A DNA stretch of 64,000 bases, taken from positions 350,480 through 414,479 of the forward strand of contig JAJVDF010000378.1 of NCBI GenBank assembly GCA_022410635.1. Reading direction: 5' to 3'. Position 1 is the stretch's first letter. Every line of letters starts with the position of its first letter. Both the position numbers and the translations under genes were made by a program. The DNA comes from Tretioscincus oriximinensis. Taxonomy: Eukaryota > Chordata > Lepidosauria > Squamata > Gymnophthalmidae. Positions 1 to 11,424 of this stretch are shown here, in pieces. The notes under the pieces are model-generated. The model did no database searches and was not told the origin of the DNA. It saw only the letters and a list, made by a program, of their open reading frames with translations.

Positions 1-515
1 TATGAATTCCCTACAGTATATGAATTTTGGGGAAAAATAGAAAAATAAATAAATAAAACAACAAATATACAAATTGGAATAACAAATTAATAAATGGCCA
101 TGTTGCATACAAATGAAAGAAGTAATAGAAAAATTATAACATGTGACCAAGTAGTGGTAGTGGGGTGTTGAAAGGAAAAAAGCAAGTGGAAGATAGAAAA
201 GTGGTATGACTATATTACCGATATACTAGCTGCGAAATGTATGAGTAGCAGATTAAATTGCCTGATTAGGGGAAACTGGGAAATTTGGAAAGATGTAAAC
301 AAAAGTGATTAGGAGTAAGAATGTATTTGGAAAATGCTTTAAGAAGTAATGCAAAAAATCTTAAATTAAATGTAGTTTAATCTTTTCAATATAGTTTGGT
401 GGGGGAGCAGATGGGTATAAAATAGGACCCAGGGGGTAGGAAAGGGTGGATGGGGATCTAAATATATGTAAAAAGCATGNGTATTGGTAATGTGGATTTA
501 TTTAAGAAAATAAAT
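1..515 (+). mobile_element. Probable L1-type LINE 3' end (ORF2 C-terminus and 3' UTR), decayed
   Basis: A plus-strand frame around 205-310 reads like the last residues of an L1 ORF2 (DYITDILAAK, then NWEIWKDV). A G-rich stretch (about 400-450) and an A-rich tail with AAATAAATAA near 505-520 follow. This order of C-terminal ORF2, G-rich 3' UTR and A-rich end is typical of L1. No RT motif is present because the window starts inside the element. Stops and single n bases mean it is dead. The protein similarity is short, so the call is tentative. Confidence 0.4.
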
Positions 516-2005
516 AAATGNCATTTCTGCTTCACTGCACCTGTGCACTTCATATATCTACCCTATATGCAACTTCAGTGTTGTTAGTGTGCATTAGTTG
601 GTGCTGTTACACATTTAGGACTGATTAATCATGAATACACTAATGCGCTTTAGTAAACTATTACTACGTACCTGATGTGTTCTATCACCATTACCATGTA
701 GACAATGGGGAATAGTGAGCTTCTTAAAGCAGATAAGCAAGCCTTTGTAAAAGGGCTGTAGGATGTTCATGAGAGAAGGGGCAGAATATTCTTTGAGCCA
801 TTTCTAAGAGGTGTTTTATAAAAACTGTGAACACATACCTCAGTTTTACTAAACATTACCAAATGTGTGTGTTCACACACTGCTTAGACACAGCCTTAAA
901 TAAACCAACAATTGCCAAAAACTTCAGCAGTTCTAGGAATCCCAATTGGAGAAATGCCCATTCAGTACTTCTACAAGCCTTTTCATTCTGTGGCTACTAA
1001 GCTTATTCAAGAGTCTTCACTAAGAGCCTTTACTGAAAGGTTTAACAGCCTAAATAGATGACATCTACCTGATCAGCTATCTCTACACGCTTATTAAAAC
1101 TTTCAAATGACAGCAAATGCTTACTTAGCCCAAACTTTTGTAGAAATGATACTAGTTATTCTTCAGAAAGAGATGTTATTAGTCCTATGTGCTTGCTAAT
1201 TTTCTAAAGTTCTGCAGTGCATTTTTTTTCCTATGGAAAATAAATTGAGCAGACTAACCTATAATTCATTCAAACTCTCAGTTCACTCACTTTCCTAGGA
1301 CAGGAGCAANTTTTTGTGGAAAATTATATACTTTTGTTAAAGAGCAACATTTCCATTGTGAGTTAATTTAATAGCTGCTCTTAGGTGTGGAACATGCATA
1401 GTAGTTAGGTGAGTCACTGGTTTTCATCTTGNCAGAAATGTCTAAAACTTTTGTTGCCCAGTGTTGCCTGTCTCCATTTTATGGTGGCAACAGGCACTTT
1501 TGAAACAACTTTGAGTGCTTATTTGTGAAGGAATTTTTAAAGCAGGTCTTTTTTTCTTGCCTAGCATAGCAGCAAGCATATCCTCCTTGCTCTGAGACAC
1601 AGAGGATGTCAGAGCTTTCACATATCTTGCTTAAATAGGAACCACCTCCACCTTTGACCTTTCTTTCTTGTTGCAAGTATTTGCTTCTGTTCTTCTCATT
1701 TTATTATATGTCCCTGAAAAAAACAATTAAGATCACAGATAGCTTTATGAACATAATGTAGTGGGCCATACCTGCTCTCTGAATGCCATCTCAGAAAGTA
1801 GAAAACATAGGAATGGAGCGTGCTTCAGTGGCACTTCTTTTCTCCTGTGCAAATTTGTCTAACTGATGCTCTTTGTCACCATAATAACGAAGAGGCAGAC
1901 TCTTCCTGCATTGGGTTATATCTGGATTAAATCTCTGAGTATGCTCTTACACATGCTCCCTCACAGCAGGACCTGCACAGGGCCTTCCATAATCTACACA
2001 AGCAT
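516..2005. other. AT-rich DNA, nothing recognised
   Basis: No coding pattern, RNA gene or repeat family was recognised. The 65-codon minus-strand frame at 1479-1676 has no recognisable domain and is probably chance. Confidence 0.5.
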
Positions 2006-2345
2006 GTGAGTGTCAGCTGACTATTTTGAGCAATAAATAGGGCGGCCCCATGTGATGCAGGGAGCTCCTCTCCTGGACGTCGCCATGTTTTTGGAGGTCA
2101 AAACTGACCTCCGAAAACATGGTGCCTGGTGANGCACTTCCGGGTGCAATGCTGGGGTATAAAGCGAGAGGCTGGCGCGACAGTCGGCCTCTTCGCTCCA
2201 AGATGCCCACCCTCCCTCCCTATTATCTCTNGGTTTTCTCTGTCATGGCTGGTGAGGGGTCTGTGGGTTGTGCATCTTGGATTGGCCAGNAGGGACAATC
2301 ACTGGCCATGGGGGCAGATATCCCNTGACTAATTTGGAATAAACT
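2006..2345 (+). repeat. GC-rich LTR-like block with hairpin, TATA box and polyA signal
   Basis: This GC-rich block stands out from its AT-rich surroundings. It has an 18-bp inverted repeat with a 4-base loop (2083-2100 and 2105-2122, one mismatch). A TATAAA box follows at 2158-2163, then a CpG-containing start-like stretch, then an AATAAA signal near 2338-2343. That order matches the U3-R-U5 layout of an LTR. I could not fix TG/CA ends or a target duplication, so the boundaries are approximate. A CpG-rich promoter of another repeat type is the alternative. Confidence 0.35.
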
Positions 2346-3844
2346 TAAAGCAGAAAATATCTTGTTTGTAGCTGTAAATTTTGTGGTATAAAATGCTGCA
2401 TAGTTTCACTCCAGTGATACGAGGGGTTCACCTTGTAGTTCACTGGTCACTCTGATCAGATTCTAAAATGGGTGGTGGGTGGGGAAACTGATTAGCTAGA
2501 AGAAAGAGAATTTTCCAATTGATGTGTTACCATTGGTTACTCTAAAAGGTGTAACCAATTGGAACCCATCAAATGGCAAATTCTTTCATCCACCTAATCA
2601 GAGGCAAATAATTCTTTAAGATTTCCTTTCTTTTACTACACTTTGGTTTTCTTGCTGTTGAGAAAGCACTAGCTAGTTATTTCCCCCTAACCGGTTATTG
2701 CATGACTTTATGGTTTCAACATTATATATCTCTGATTAATTTTATATATCCTTCTTTGATTTTGTTTGCATTTGTTTTGCCAAAGTTTCTAACTCAGAAA
2801 TACATAATGGATAAAAATCCTGCCATATTAATGTGACAAACACTCAGTGTAATTATCTGTAATGGCTAATTCTTGTTTTACAACTTGATTTCAGAAACAA
2901 TTGTTTGGCTTCATCACATTAGCTGGTTTCAATGATGCACAAGCAGGCCTGTTTGAGCAAAGCAAATGGCAGTTCAAGCAAATGGTTCTTTTATAAGAGA
3001 TATGTTACATTGTCATTAGTGTATTTAAGAGCACTCTTGCTCTTTTTCCATTAACATTAATAGAATGGAAGAATGGCTATATTCCTAAGTTTGTAGCCAA
3101 AACTATATGCATTAGAAAATGGAAAGGAAATTTTAATGACCTCAAAACCAAACGTTGGCTGACTACATGAACANATATAGCTTCCTTGGCAGGGATATAG
3201 AAATGTTTTCCTTTTGTGTTCCGGGGAGATGCCAAGATCAAATTGTGAATCTTCCTGCTTCCAATTGTGTATAAAGCATGTGTATCTCATTTTGTAAATG
3301 TAGTCATAAGTGTACCAATTATTTATTGGCATTTTTTCCCCACTCTATATTTTAACTGTATCTATCTTAANCCAATATGAAGGATTGGATTCAATTCTTC
3401 TTGAGGACTTCATAATTCAGCTATGAATCATGGAATAGTTCTACAAGAAAACGTAGAGTGGGAAAAGGCACTGTCATGGAAACCACATTTTGAACTTACT
3501 AACATATCCTTTTTTGCTTGCATTCTGCTCCATAATATTGGGTTGGTTTCCTGCAATATTGCTATGTGGGGAATGAGGGAGGTCCCAAACCAGATTTTTC
3601 TAATATTATAAGAGGACCTACTTTGTCTAGAAATTGCTCCTATTATCTGCCATCATGTAAACACAATTGTGTATGCTTGGGGTAAAACCAGATTGAAAAC
3701 AGCACTGTACACGTGTGGGAGGAAGAAATCACAAACATATTATGCATCAAAATTCTTGTATTGTGCATGTCATCATGACATCAGGAAAACAAGTATCCAG
3801 ACAAACACATCCCCATAATTTTGCCTGCAATCTGACAGGAAAGG
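2346..3844. other. AT-rich DNA, nothing recognised
   Basis: No domain-bearing frame and no recognised repeat. The 91-codon minus-strand frame at 3057-3332 and the 62-codon plus-strand frame at 3423-3611 carry no motif I can name. Confidence 0.5.
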
Positions 3845-4787
3845 TTTAAGATAATGGAAACTGAAAGTGGTTGTAAAGAGCTTCAGAGGGATCTCTTACA
3901 CTTGGATGATTGGGCAACAAAGTGTTAAATTCTCTTCAATGTAAGCAAGTAAAACTTATGTAGACTATGCAAACTTATGTCAACTGGTGGTGGTGGCTAA
4001 GCTTTTTGTGACAAACCAGGATGATTTGGGGGGTTGGTGAATAGTGGCACCAATGATGGTGTCAACCCAGTGTGCAACAGTCATGAGAGGGGGAATCAAA
4101 CTCGGTGCTAGAGATAATTAGGAAGGAAATCAAAATAAGTCAGCAAGCTTCTTTATCTCTCTATTGCAAAGCTATGTTTAGAGTGCTGTGTACAGTTCTG
4201 ATCACCATGCCTTAGAAAGAATATTGTGGGACTAAAAAAAAATGGAAAAAAGAGGCATTGTTACCTTGAAAAAGGAACTGGCTCACCTCCCTTATGAAAT
4301 CAGGCTGCAATGTCCAGGGCTCTTCAACCCTGAGGTGACTTGATTGAAATGTACATGGGCTGGATAAGGTGAACAAAGAAAAATTCCCTTTGTTTACTAG
4401 AACTAGGGGCACCTTTTGAAGCTGATGGACAGGAGAGTTAGGATGAAGAAGCAAAATTATTTTTTCACCAAAGGATCATCAGTCTATAGAACATATCTCC
4501 ATAAGAACAGTGGTAGCGACAAGCCTAGGAAAGAAAGAGTAAGACTAATTCATGGAGGCCAAGTATATCAATTGCTATTAAAATGAATGCCTAGGTACTG
4601 CTTCCATATTGGCGAGAGGCAGGATTCTACTGGGTATCACTATAGGGAGCTGAGAGCAGGTGAAGATTTTGCCTTCTCTTACTGCTTGAAAGGAGCTATT
4701 AAAGTGGGTAACTGTGTGAGATGGAATGCTGGACTAGATGGACTATAGCTCAATTCGGCCTGGTTTCTCTTATGTTCTTTAAGACAA
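3845..4787 (+). mobile_element. Old CR1 LINE, RT C-terminal part to 3' end
   Basis: The nucleotide order follows the younger CR1 copies in this window. A stretch matching ENDCKxLQSDL..LGEWA (3855-3930) comes first, then the GTCAACCCAGTGTGCAxCAG block (4060-4080), then the CACCTCCCTTATGAAxTCAGG block near 4290. The 3' untranslated end has the GGAATGCTGGACTAGATGG block (4721-4742) and finishes at TCTTATGTTCTT (4769-4780). Many substitutions, indels and stops make it far older than the copies at 21.8, 50.8 and 63.6 kb. It encodes nothing now. Confidence 0.8.
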
Positions 4788-5226
4788 TTGTGGGAGTCAA
4801 AGACAATCTTATATTTTCTTCACACTATCTGGAGATAGTAATTAAGATAAACTTTTCAACCACAACCTTACTCCATCCCAGCATTCCATGACCAGCTATC
4901 AGGATCATTTGATATAGTTGTTTATTTGAAAAATCACAAAATAATGTTCATATGATTTTGGGCAAAAGTCCTCAGAAAGATAGTGCAAAATATACATGAT
5001 ATTTGCATAATGGCAGAACAGTTATTCTACAGTTGTTCTACAACATGTGCAATATTTGTACCAAGTACATGTTCTGATAATAATAACATTCAACTATTTT
5101 TGTTTATTTTTACAATATATTATTTTCTTCTTCTATGAAACTCAAAGGGAGTGAATATAAATGTTGTTTAGTAACTAAATACAATTCCATTTTTGATAAG
5201 GAATAACATTTCAGTGAACATTATAT
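4788..5226. other. AT-rich DNA, nothing recognised
   Basis: No motif, RNA gene or repeat was recognised between the old CR1 and the PLE fragment. Confidence 0.5.
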
Positions 5227-5660
5227 GAATCCAGCAAAGGGCTACTTTGAGATTAACAGGAGAGAAGTGGGTGGCATAAGCTTTCGTAGACACGTCTACT
5301 TCTTCAGATGCTGAGGGACTAATGTCAGGGTCAGGTATTTATAGAAAACTGTGTATGGGAGATGACAAAGCGTGTGCAATTGTGATGGGGTATGAATTCC
5401 AGGTTTAGAAAAACAGGTAAATAGCAGAAAATAATCTTCTCATTTGAAAAAGTCCCTATGGCAACAGGAGGCAATGTCTGATAGTAAATCAATCAAATAC
5501 TTAACAGGTGTCATAAAAATGTATAATTGGCTAGGAAACCATTATTTTTGTTTAGTCCTTTGCTGATGGCTTGGAACTTATGAATGTATTCAAGTTCTGC
5601 TGCTTCTCTTTCAAATCTTCCTTTGTAGTTTCTTTGTTCATATGAATTGTTAGTGTTCAG
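5227..5660 (-). mobile_element. Penelope-like element (PLE) 3' end with hammerhead-ribozyme core
   Basis: On the minus strand, 5640 down to about 5510 reads as a short open frame (NYKGRFEREAAELEYIHKFQ, then SKGLNKNNGF) ending in a stop. This resembles the C-terminus of a PLE GIY-YIG endonuclease. About 200 bases further on is CTGAAGA (plus 5301-5307), a perfect 6-bp stem II (GTAGAC/GTCTAC, 2-base loop), then GAAA (plus 5282-5285). That is the catalytic-core order of a hammerhead ribozyme, and hammerheads are known in the terminal repeats of PLEs. The sequence continues to CCAGCAAAGG at 5231. Upstream RT is missing (5' truncation). The PLE name is from family knowledge and the core is seen directly. 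Stems I and III were not verified. Confidence 0.65.
5282..5307 (-). ncRNA. Hammerhead ribozyme-like core in PLE end
   Basis: Minus strand: CTGAAGA, stem II GTAGAC-GT-GTCTAC, then GAAA. This satisfies the CUGANGA...GAAA core with a fully paired stem II. Activity needs stems I and III and a UH cleavage site, which I could not confirm. Confidence 0.45.
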
Positions 5661-6258
5661 CATTAGCTTGATATAATTTTGCAACAATTCATGTGCATTT
5701 ACAGTGCATAATACATGGTANCAACAATTATAATGGATTATTCATGTAGTCAAATAAGTGTCAGTAATTTAAATGTATATATAGTGTGAAAACTCATAAA
5801 GGATCATAAATTACCAAGATGAGAACAGAGATTTTATCATCATCAAATCTGGGATTTGACGGGGATGGGCTGGTTAATAGGCTGTTAACAAATTTCTAAG
5901 AAGCATGTTGATGTTTGCAACTTCTTTCACTGTATGTCATCTCTTGGTTTAGTAGAAAGTGGATCCAGTTACTGGCTGTGACATCTTCAGTATAACATGG
6001 CATGGGAAGAGATTTTATTTTTACATTCCAAGATTCCACATCACAAGGATAGGGGAGTCAATGAGGGCTTTTTTGCACTTCTCTGCAATAAACTATTCCT
6101 ATCAACTGACTAGGGTAATATTTCCTGCTTTTCATAGTCCCTGGAAGCACTCATCTTTCTAGCCCAGGAGAAGGAACTGCTAAGCATATGTTCTCTAGCT
6201 TTCCTGTGTTGTATTTACACATTTGACAGGATAGGGTTTATCCTGTTAACCTTCTTGA
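5661..6258. other. AT-rich DNA between PLE pieces, nothing else recognised
   Basis: A 67-codon plus-strand frame (5959-6162) carries no recognisable domain. The left part may hold more decayed PLE coding sequence, but I cannot support it. Confidence 0.45.
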
Positions 6259-6562
6259 GTATCCTTTCAGAAGGGTGATCCTTTTCTTGTTTATATGGTC
6301 CAGCAAAGGGGTTAGTAGCACTTAGGGACTAACAGTAGAAAAGTAGGTGACATAAGCTTTCATAGACATGTCTACTTCTTCAGATGAGCATTTGAAGAAG
6401 TAGACATGTCTATGAAAGTTTATGCCACCTACTTTTCTACTGTTAGTCCCTAAGTGCTACTAACCCCTTTGCTGGACCATATAAACAAGAAAAGGATCAC
6501 CCTTCTGAAAGGATACTTTGCTGGACTTTTTACTAGACTAACATGGNTGTTTCTCTGAAATG
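6259..6562. repeat. 258-bp near-perfect palindrome made of inverted PLE ends, plus PLE tail
   Basis: Bases 6259-6387 are the reverse complement of 6388-6516 with only about four mismatched pairs and essentially no spacer. Each arm holds a PLE terminal sequence. The left arm on the minus strand has CTGAAGA (plus 6377-6383) and GAAA (plus 6358-6361) around a stem II. In the right arm on the plus strand the first base has decayed to TTGAAGA. The blocks TTAGTCCCTAAGTGCTAC and CCCCTTTGCTGGA follow. After the right arm the PLE tail continues to about 6560 (CTAGACTAACATGG). Penelope-family elements are known to have terminal repeats in inverted as well as direct orientation. A local inverted duplication or an assembly fold-back is the alternative. 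Confidence 0.8.
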
Positions 6563-7876
6563 GTTTATATGTTTTTTTTTACTGGATTTTTGATGTATTT
6601 CTAAGTTGTTCATTTTTTGTTTTTCACAGGTCTTTAGTAACTAGACCTGTGTGAATCCTGTTTTCTAATCTGAAGTTAAACTGAATAGATTTTTGGATGA
6701 TTTTCAAATATTTTAATCTTGGAAGCTGTATTTCTTTTGTAATATTAGTCAAAAGATTATCATACCACTAGCTAGGATTACAAACATACATAATTATTTA
6801 AATGTCATGTTTCTAATCTGAAAAGACCCAAATCAATGTCTGATGTTTATCAAAAAAGAAATTTAGTACATACTTAAGAATAGCAAAAAAGATAATTCAT
6901 TAATTATAATTCCACATTTAGTTTTTCAACAATATTTGTACTGAAGCAATGGGTAATTCTAGAATATAGATGGATGCTATTTGTGAACTTACTAGAAAAG
7001 AAACATGGGAAGGGAAGAAAAATCTGCAATAAAATTTACAGCAGAATGCTAAAAGGCTGCATAAATTAGACTCCATTATTATACTATATCATCCTATCTC
7101 TGAGAAAATGCGTTTGGAAGAATATATAAGTAATGCTGTATATTAGTTATGTTGCACAAGTAAACAATATAATGCTTTCATATGAACATCAGAGAAGTGT
7201 GGTAAAAGCATTTGCAAAGTGGATTTTGGAACAATATTTGACATTTTGGCATCACCTTAAGTCTGGAAGCAGTACTTCTATCATTATTGATTCCAACATA
7301 GTTAAGTATGAAAAATAATGTACACAGCTAGTATAATTTTTTTACAGTAATGTCAAAAATAAAAATGTCGCACCATTGGAAGTAGACTCAATAGTTGGCT
7401 TAATAGAGTATGGAAAATTGTCCTATTAGGGGCAGTTGACCTATCATGGCAGATTTATTATTAGAATTATAAAAAGGAGGACATCCTAAAGAGCTGATTC
7501 CCATTTGTGCCATATTTGAATATAAGAGAATTGCAGAAAACTGTTTTCTTAAAAGAAATATTAATATGAAAGAAGCGAATCATCACTGAAAATTTTCACA
7601 TTTAACATTTACTGAGTCTGTAAAATGAAACTGTACATTTGTGTAATGGATATCATTATTTTTCAGTTTAATACTGAAGTTAATTTTTAAAAAAGCTTTA
7701 AGGTAGGTTGGGATCTTTCACACTGACCATTCAAATTCAACAGCAGATAAAGCTGAGCAAATAAAATGAAGCTGGAAACAACAACTAAACCTTTTGACAA
7801 CTAAGTAATAAGGCGTGTGAGCAGGAAGAATGAAGGAATAAAAAAATCACTACAGACAAAAAAAAGTTAGAGAGAG
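6563..7876. other. AT-rich DNA, nothing recognised
   Basis: No recognisable frame, RNA or repeat. The 61-codon frame at 7133-7318 has no motif. Confidence 0.5.
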
Positions 7877-7973
7877 AATCATAGAATCATAGAATCATAG
7901 AGTTGGAAGGGACCTCCAGGGTCATCGAGTCCAACCCCCTGCTTGATTAGATAACTGATATACTAGTTCNCAC
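7877..7973 (-). mobile_element. CR1 LINE 3' terminus of the (ATTCTATG)n type
   Basis: Three tandem AATCATAG units (7877-7903) are followed by AGTTGGAAGGGACCTCCAGG and a GTCATCGAGTCCAACCCCCT block. On the minus strand this is the classic CR1 3' end with its 8-base terminal repeat, as in birds and other reptiles. Only about 100 bases remain, as expected from the strong 5' truncation of CR1. It belongs to a different lineage from the TTCTTATG-ended copies nearby. Confidence 0.85.
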
Positions 7974-8130
7974 TGAGAAGTTACTTTAAAATATTCCCAG
8001 ATATGAAAATGAAGGAATGAAAAACTATTCTTGCTGCTTTCAGACAAAGAGAGGAATCTGAAAGCTCTCTTTTATGTTCACAATTGTGAACATAACAGGG
8101 CCAATTTGCAAAACAAGTCTAGGTACTTAT

Positions 8131-8345
8131 TAAGAACATAAGAAGAGCCATACTGGATCAGGCCACAGCCCATCAAGTCCAGCATTCTGTGTCACACAGA
8201 GGCCCACCAGATGCACCNGGGCAGTCCGAACAGAGGAAAGCAAAATATGCACCTGTTCATGACTCCCTGCAAATGGTATTTCAGGAGTCCTGCCTGTTGC
8301 TCCATCCCAGAGGCAACATCCAGACATCCATCCTAGTATCCATTT
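8131..8345 (-). mobile_element. CR1 LINE 3' end of the (TTCTTATG)n type
   Basis: From ACATAAGAAGAGCCATACTG (8136) to the ATCCATTTAT block near 8345, this is the reverse complement of the 3' untranslated end seen at 23600-23805, 28200-28410 and 52440-52654. Shared blocks include the initial ATAAGAA, the GCCCACCAGATGCACC block and the GCAACATCCAGACATCC block. The frames of about 63-65 codons here, which recur at the other copies, come from this repeat and are not genes. Confidence 0.9.
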
Positions 8346-8411
8346 ATATTGTTTTGCTTATGCAGAGTGGGTACTTCTGAGTATTTATACCCAGAAATGC
8401 ACAAGCTTTAA

Positions 8412-9552
8412 TCCCCCCTCATGCAGTTCACACATCTATTTTATCCCTCAGTTATAGCAACATGAAGAAGGTTAGGGCACATGTGTTAAGCGTGTTTCAG
8501 CAGTTCTCCCGCCATTTATCCAGGAATGAACTATTGCTGGGATAATCAGGCATCATTGTGGAGAACCTTTGAAATCTCGCAACCAACATCTGTCATCTCA
8601 TAACNACCCCCCTTCCTCTCCTGTGTGAACATTATTAGTGTGAGAGACAGGAAGAGAGAGATGACAGGAGGAAGTGCCGCCTCCTTGCTTCGGCGGGGAA
8701 ATCTGCCCGCCTTCTCCTAAGCCTGCTTTTGGGGGCTGCTGTCTGGATACGTATACTTGAATTCTCATGATACACTGTGTTGCTTCAGCTGTGCCCTCTT
8801 TCCAGCCAGCCCTCTGCCTGCTTTTGAGGGCTGCTGCCTGGAAATCGGCTCTGCGAAGCAACAGGTAGGACGTCGTCACTGTCAAATGATTCAACTGAGG
8901 TGAAGAGGAGGTGGGGAGGTTGACAGGACGTCTGTCATGTTCCCCTTCATTTCGCTGAGCTGATCTCCAGGCAGCAGCTCCGAAAGCAGGCAGAGGGCAA
9001 CCTGGGCTTAGGAAAAGGCTTCTCGTGATACACAGCCGGCAATAGTTCATTCCTGGATAAATGGCGTTTATTGCGGGAGGACTGCTGAAACACGCTTAAC
9101 GCATGTGCCCTAACCTTCTTCATGTTGCTATAACTGAGGGATAAAATAGATGTCTGTGCACACATATACTTGAATTCTCATGATACACTGTGTTGCTTCG
9201 GCTGTGCCCTCCTTCCANCCAGCCCTCTGCCTGCTTTTGGGGGCTGCTGCCTGGAGATCAGCTTGGTGAAATGAAGGGGAACATTGACAGATGTCCTGTC
9301 AACCTCCCCACCTCCTCCTCACCTCAGTTGAATCATTTGACAGTGACGACGTCCTACCTGTTGCTTCGCGGAGCCGATTTCCAGGCAGCAGCCCTCAAAA
9401 GCAGGCAGAGGGCTGGCTGGAAAGAGGGCACAGCTGAAGCAACACAGTGTATCATGAGAATTCAAGTATACGTGTGCACAGACACGCCATTGTATATTCT
9501 GGAATATAGCTTTATTCCAATTTTTAGCTCGCTGTGTGAATGCAGCCTTTGA
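8412..9552. mobile_element. Composite fold-back DNA element with nested inverted repeats
   Basis: Two nested sets of arms are visible. Bases 8428-8542 are inverted at 9031-9152, sharing the block around the GTTATAGCAACATGAAGAAGG signal. Bases 8752-8994 are inverted at 9226-9475 with about 97% match by eye. The right edge reads TGTGTGAATGCAGCC (9533-9547). That is the complement of the GGCTGCATTCACACA end of the small element at 24851, so both may belong to one terminal-inverted-repeat family. The 150-codon (8598-9050), 72-codon and 120-codon open frames here are shadows of the inverted repeat. No transposase is present, so it is non-autonomous. The superfamily is unknown. Confidence 0.65.
8752..9475. 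repeat. Long inverted repeat, arms about 245 bp, loop about 230 bp
   Basis: Left arm 8752-8994 starts ATACTTGAATTCTCATGATA. The right arm ends with its complement at 9456-9475. Differences are scattered single bases, so the duplication is recent compared with other repeats here. The loop contains a second copy of the outermost part of the arm in direct orientation (9168-9240). Confidence 0.85.
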
Positions 9553-11424
9553 TGAATCTTAAGAGCAAGAATGCAGATAAAAAAAAACATTATTTTGAGA
9601 AACCTGGGTTGGGAGTACTTTTTCTTGAAATAGAGATATTGTCATGGCCATGTTGGAATTGCTATGGCTATGTCTGAGGCAGCTTAGAACTACCATACAC
9701 TGTGTTCAGACGGAACAAAAAGGGTAGTATTTATGCTCTTAATCATTCTCTAATCCACCTTTTCTTGTAAAGAAAATTCATGAGAGGGAAAGATGCAGAT
9801 GTGTGGATGATTCTGTCTCAAAATCATTTCTGAGCTGCCTCAGAGATGGTATCTAGCTGTTCATTTCCTATCATTCTATACTAGAAAAGGCAGATCACAT
9901 TTGAAATGAGAACACGAGAGCCATATGCTACCTTAGTGTACTGTTGAACCGTGTTTTTGCTTTATGTGAATGCAGCCTTTCTTTTTGACAGTGGAACAAA
10001 AGAGTCAACTATTTCTTCACAGTATGGTTTCTTTCTTTTTAAAAGTATTTTTGCTTCATGTTTCCTTTCTTTATCAGGTAAACTGTATGTGTGTGTGTGT
10101 GTGTGAGAGAGATTATTAACTCTACTTGTTAATTTGCAAATGGATGTATATTAAATATCTTCATTATGTAGGAGTGAGCTCTGGATGGGGGAAACTGCTA
10201 CTTCAACAGTACTTTTAATCTGCTAAGTGCTTTACAATTCATGCCCTATTTTAGTCAGATCATGATTCCCATTTAAAAGATGGAAATTGCTATGTATGAC
10301 TTTGGTTAGGATTACTAAATTAGTCTATAGATAAAAATGGTACTTAAACCGAGGGTTCTCCTATTCAAAGCCCAAACTGGATTTTTGAGATAACTGCAAA
10401 TTGTGAAGACAGTGTTTTCACACAGTATAATCCCATGTACTTTAGATNTTATTTTAATGCCCAGCCTCTCTTTCATGAAGGGTGTCAGATCTATCAGAAA
10501 ATATCAACTTCTGAAAGAGAAAAATGATTTTATTGTATCCACACATCTTGCATGTTAGGTAGTAATCATAAATGTTGTCTTATGAAAAGTAGCCTCCGCC
10601 TATATGCACATTTAAAGTAAAAAGCCATCGTATTCTGTCTGCTATTATAAAGGCCATGTACATATTTTCACTGAAATGTGAAAGGAGTTTTCATTAAAGT
10701 TGTTTGAACCACTTCTTCCTTTCCAAACATTGCCAAAGGCTATGTTTTCTTGGAGCATGGAAGGCATGTTGGAGGAGCAACTAGGTTGGCCTATTTCTGC
10801 TGAAAAGACTTAGGGTGATTGAAAAGACTTGAATGCCCCTACATGGCACACAGGGTTTGGTGTGATGAGAAACTGTGACATTGTTTCTCACACATTCAAG
10901 ACCTTGCTATGCCATAATGTGCCAGGTATTCATGAGATTCTGCTGCATCTTTGTGTAGAAGACCAGAAAGCGCTCTGTATGCAGGTTTGGCAACTTGAAC
11001 AACATTGTGTACAGTGAAATCATTGAGTTTCTTTGTCAAAGCAATTGAAGGCTGAGAGGTTTGTCCATTCCTGTGGATGCAGCTTGTTAAGGCACTTCCT
11101 GTCAACAAAATGGGACATAGCCCAATGTCTTGTATAAACTGACTGTAGAAGAAGCCCTTACCTTGAAGTGAGAATGGAAGCTCATTCACTATGAGTCCTA
11201 TGTAGGCAATGCCTAAACAAATGTGACTACGAGGTATTGTTTCTGTGCTGTATAACTACTCTGCTTCCCACTCAAATAAAGCAAGTACAAATAGGCTGAC
11301 ATCTCTTAAAGGTAAGAAGTAAGATTTTCAGAATCAACAATGTTATAAATATGCAATGTTTGCCAATTCCACATGCAAAACCCAAATCTGCCTCATGTGC
11401 TCACAAAACGTCAGCATTCCATTC
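9553..11424. other. Mostly unique AT-rich DNA with a (TG)n run
   Basis: A (TG)9 microsatellite lies at 10088-10105. The string TGTGAATGCAGCC recurs at 9966-9978 and may be another end of the 8412-9552 element family. The 62-codon plus and 97-codon minus frames near 10829-11189 overlap each other and carry no domain. Confidence 0.45.

Noticed and set aside
8598..9050. 150-codon minus-strand open frame
   Set aside because: It lies wholly inside the inverted-repeat element and its sequence recurs in the opposite strand frame at 9190-9552, so it is a shadow of the repeat.
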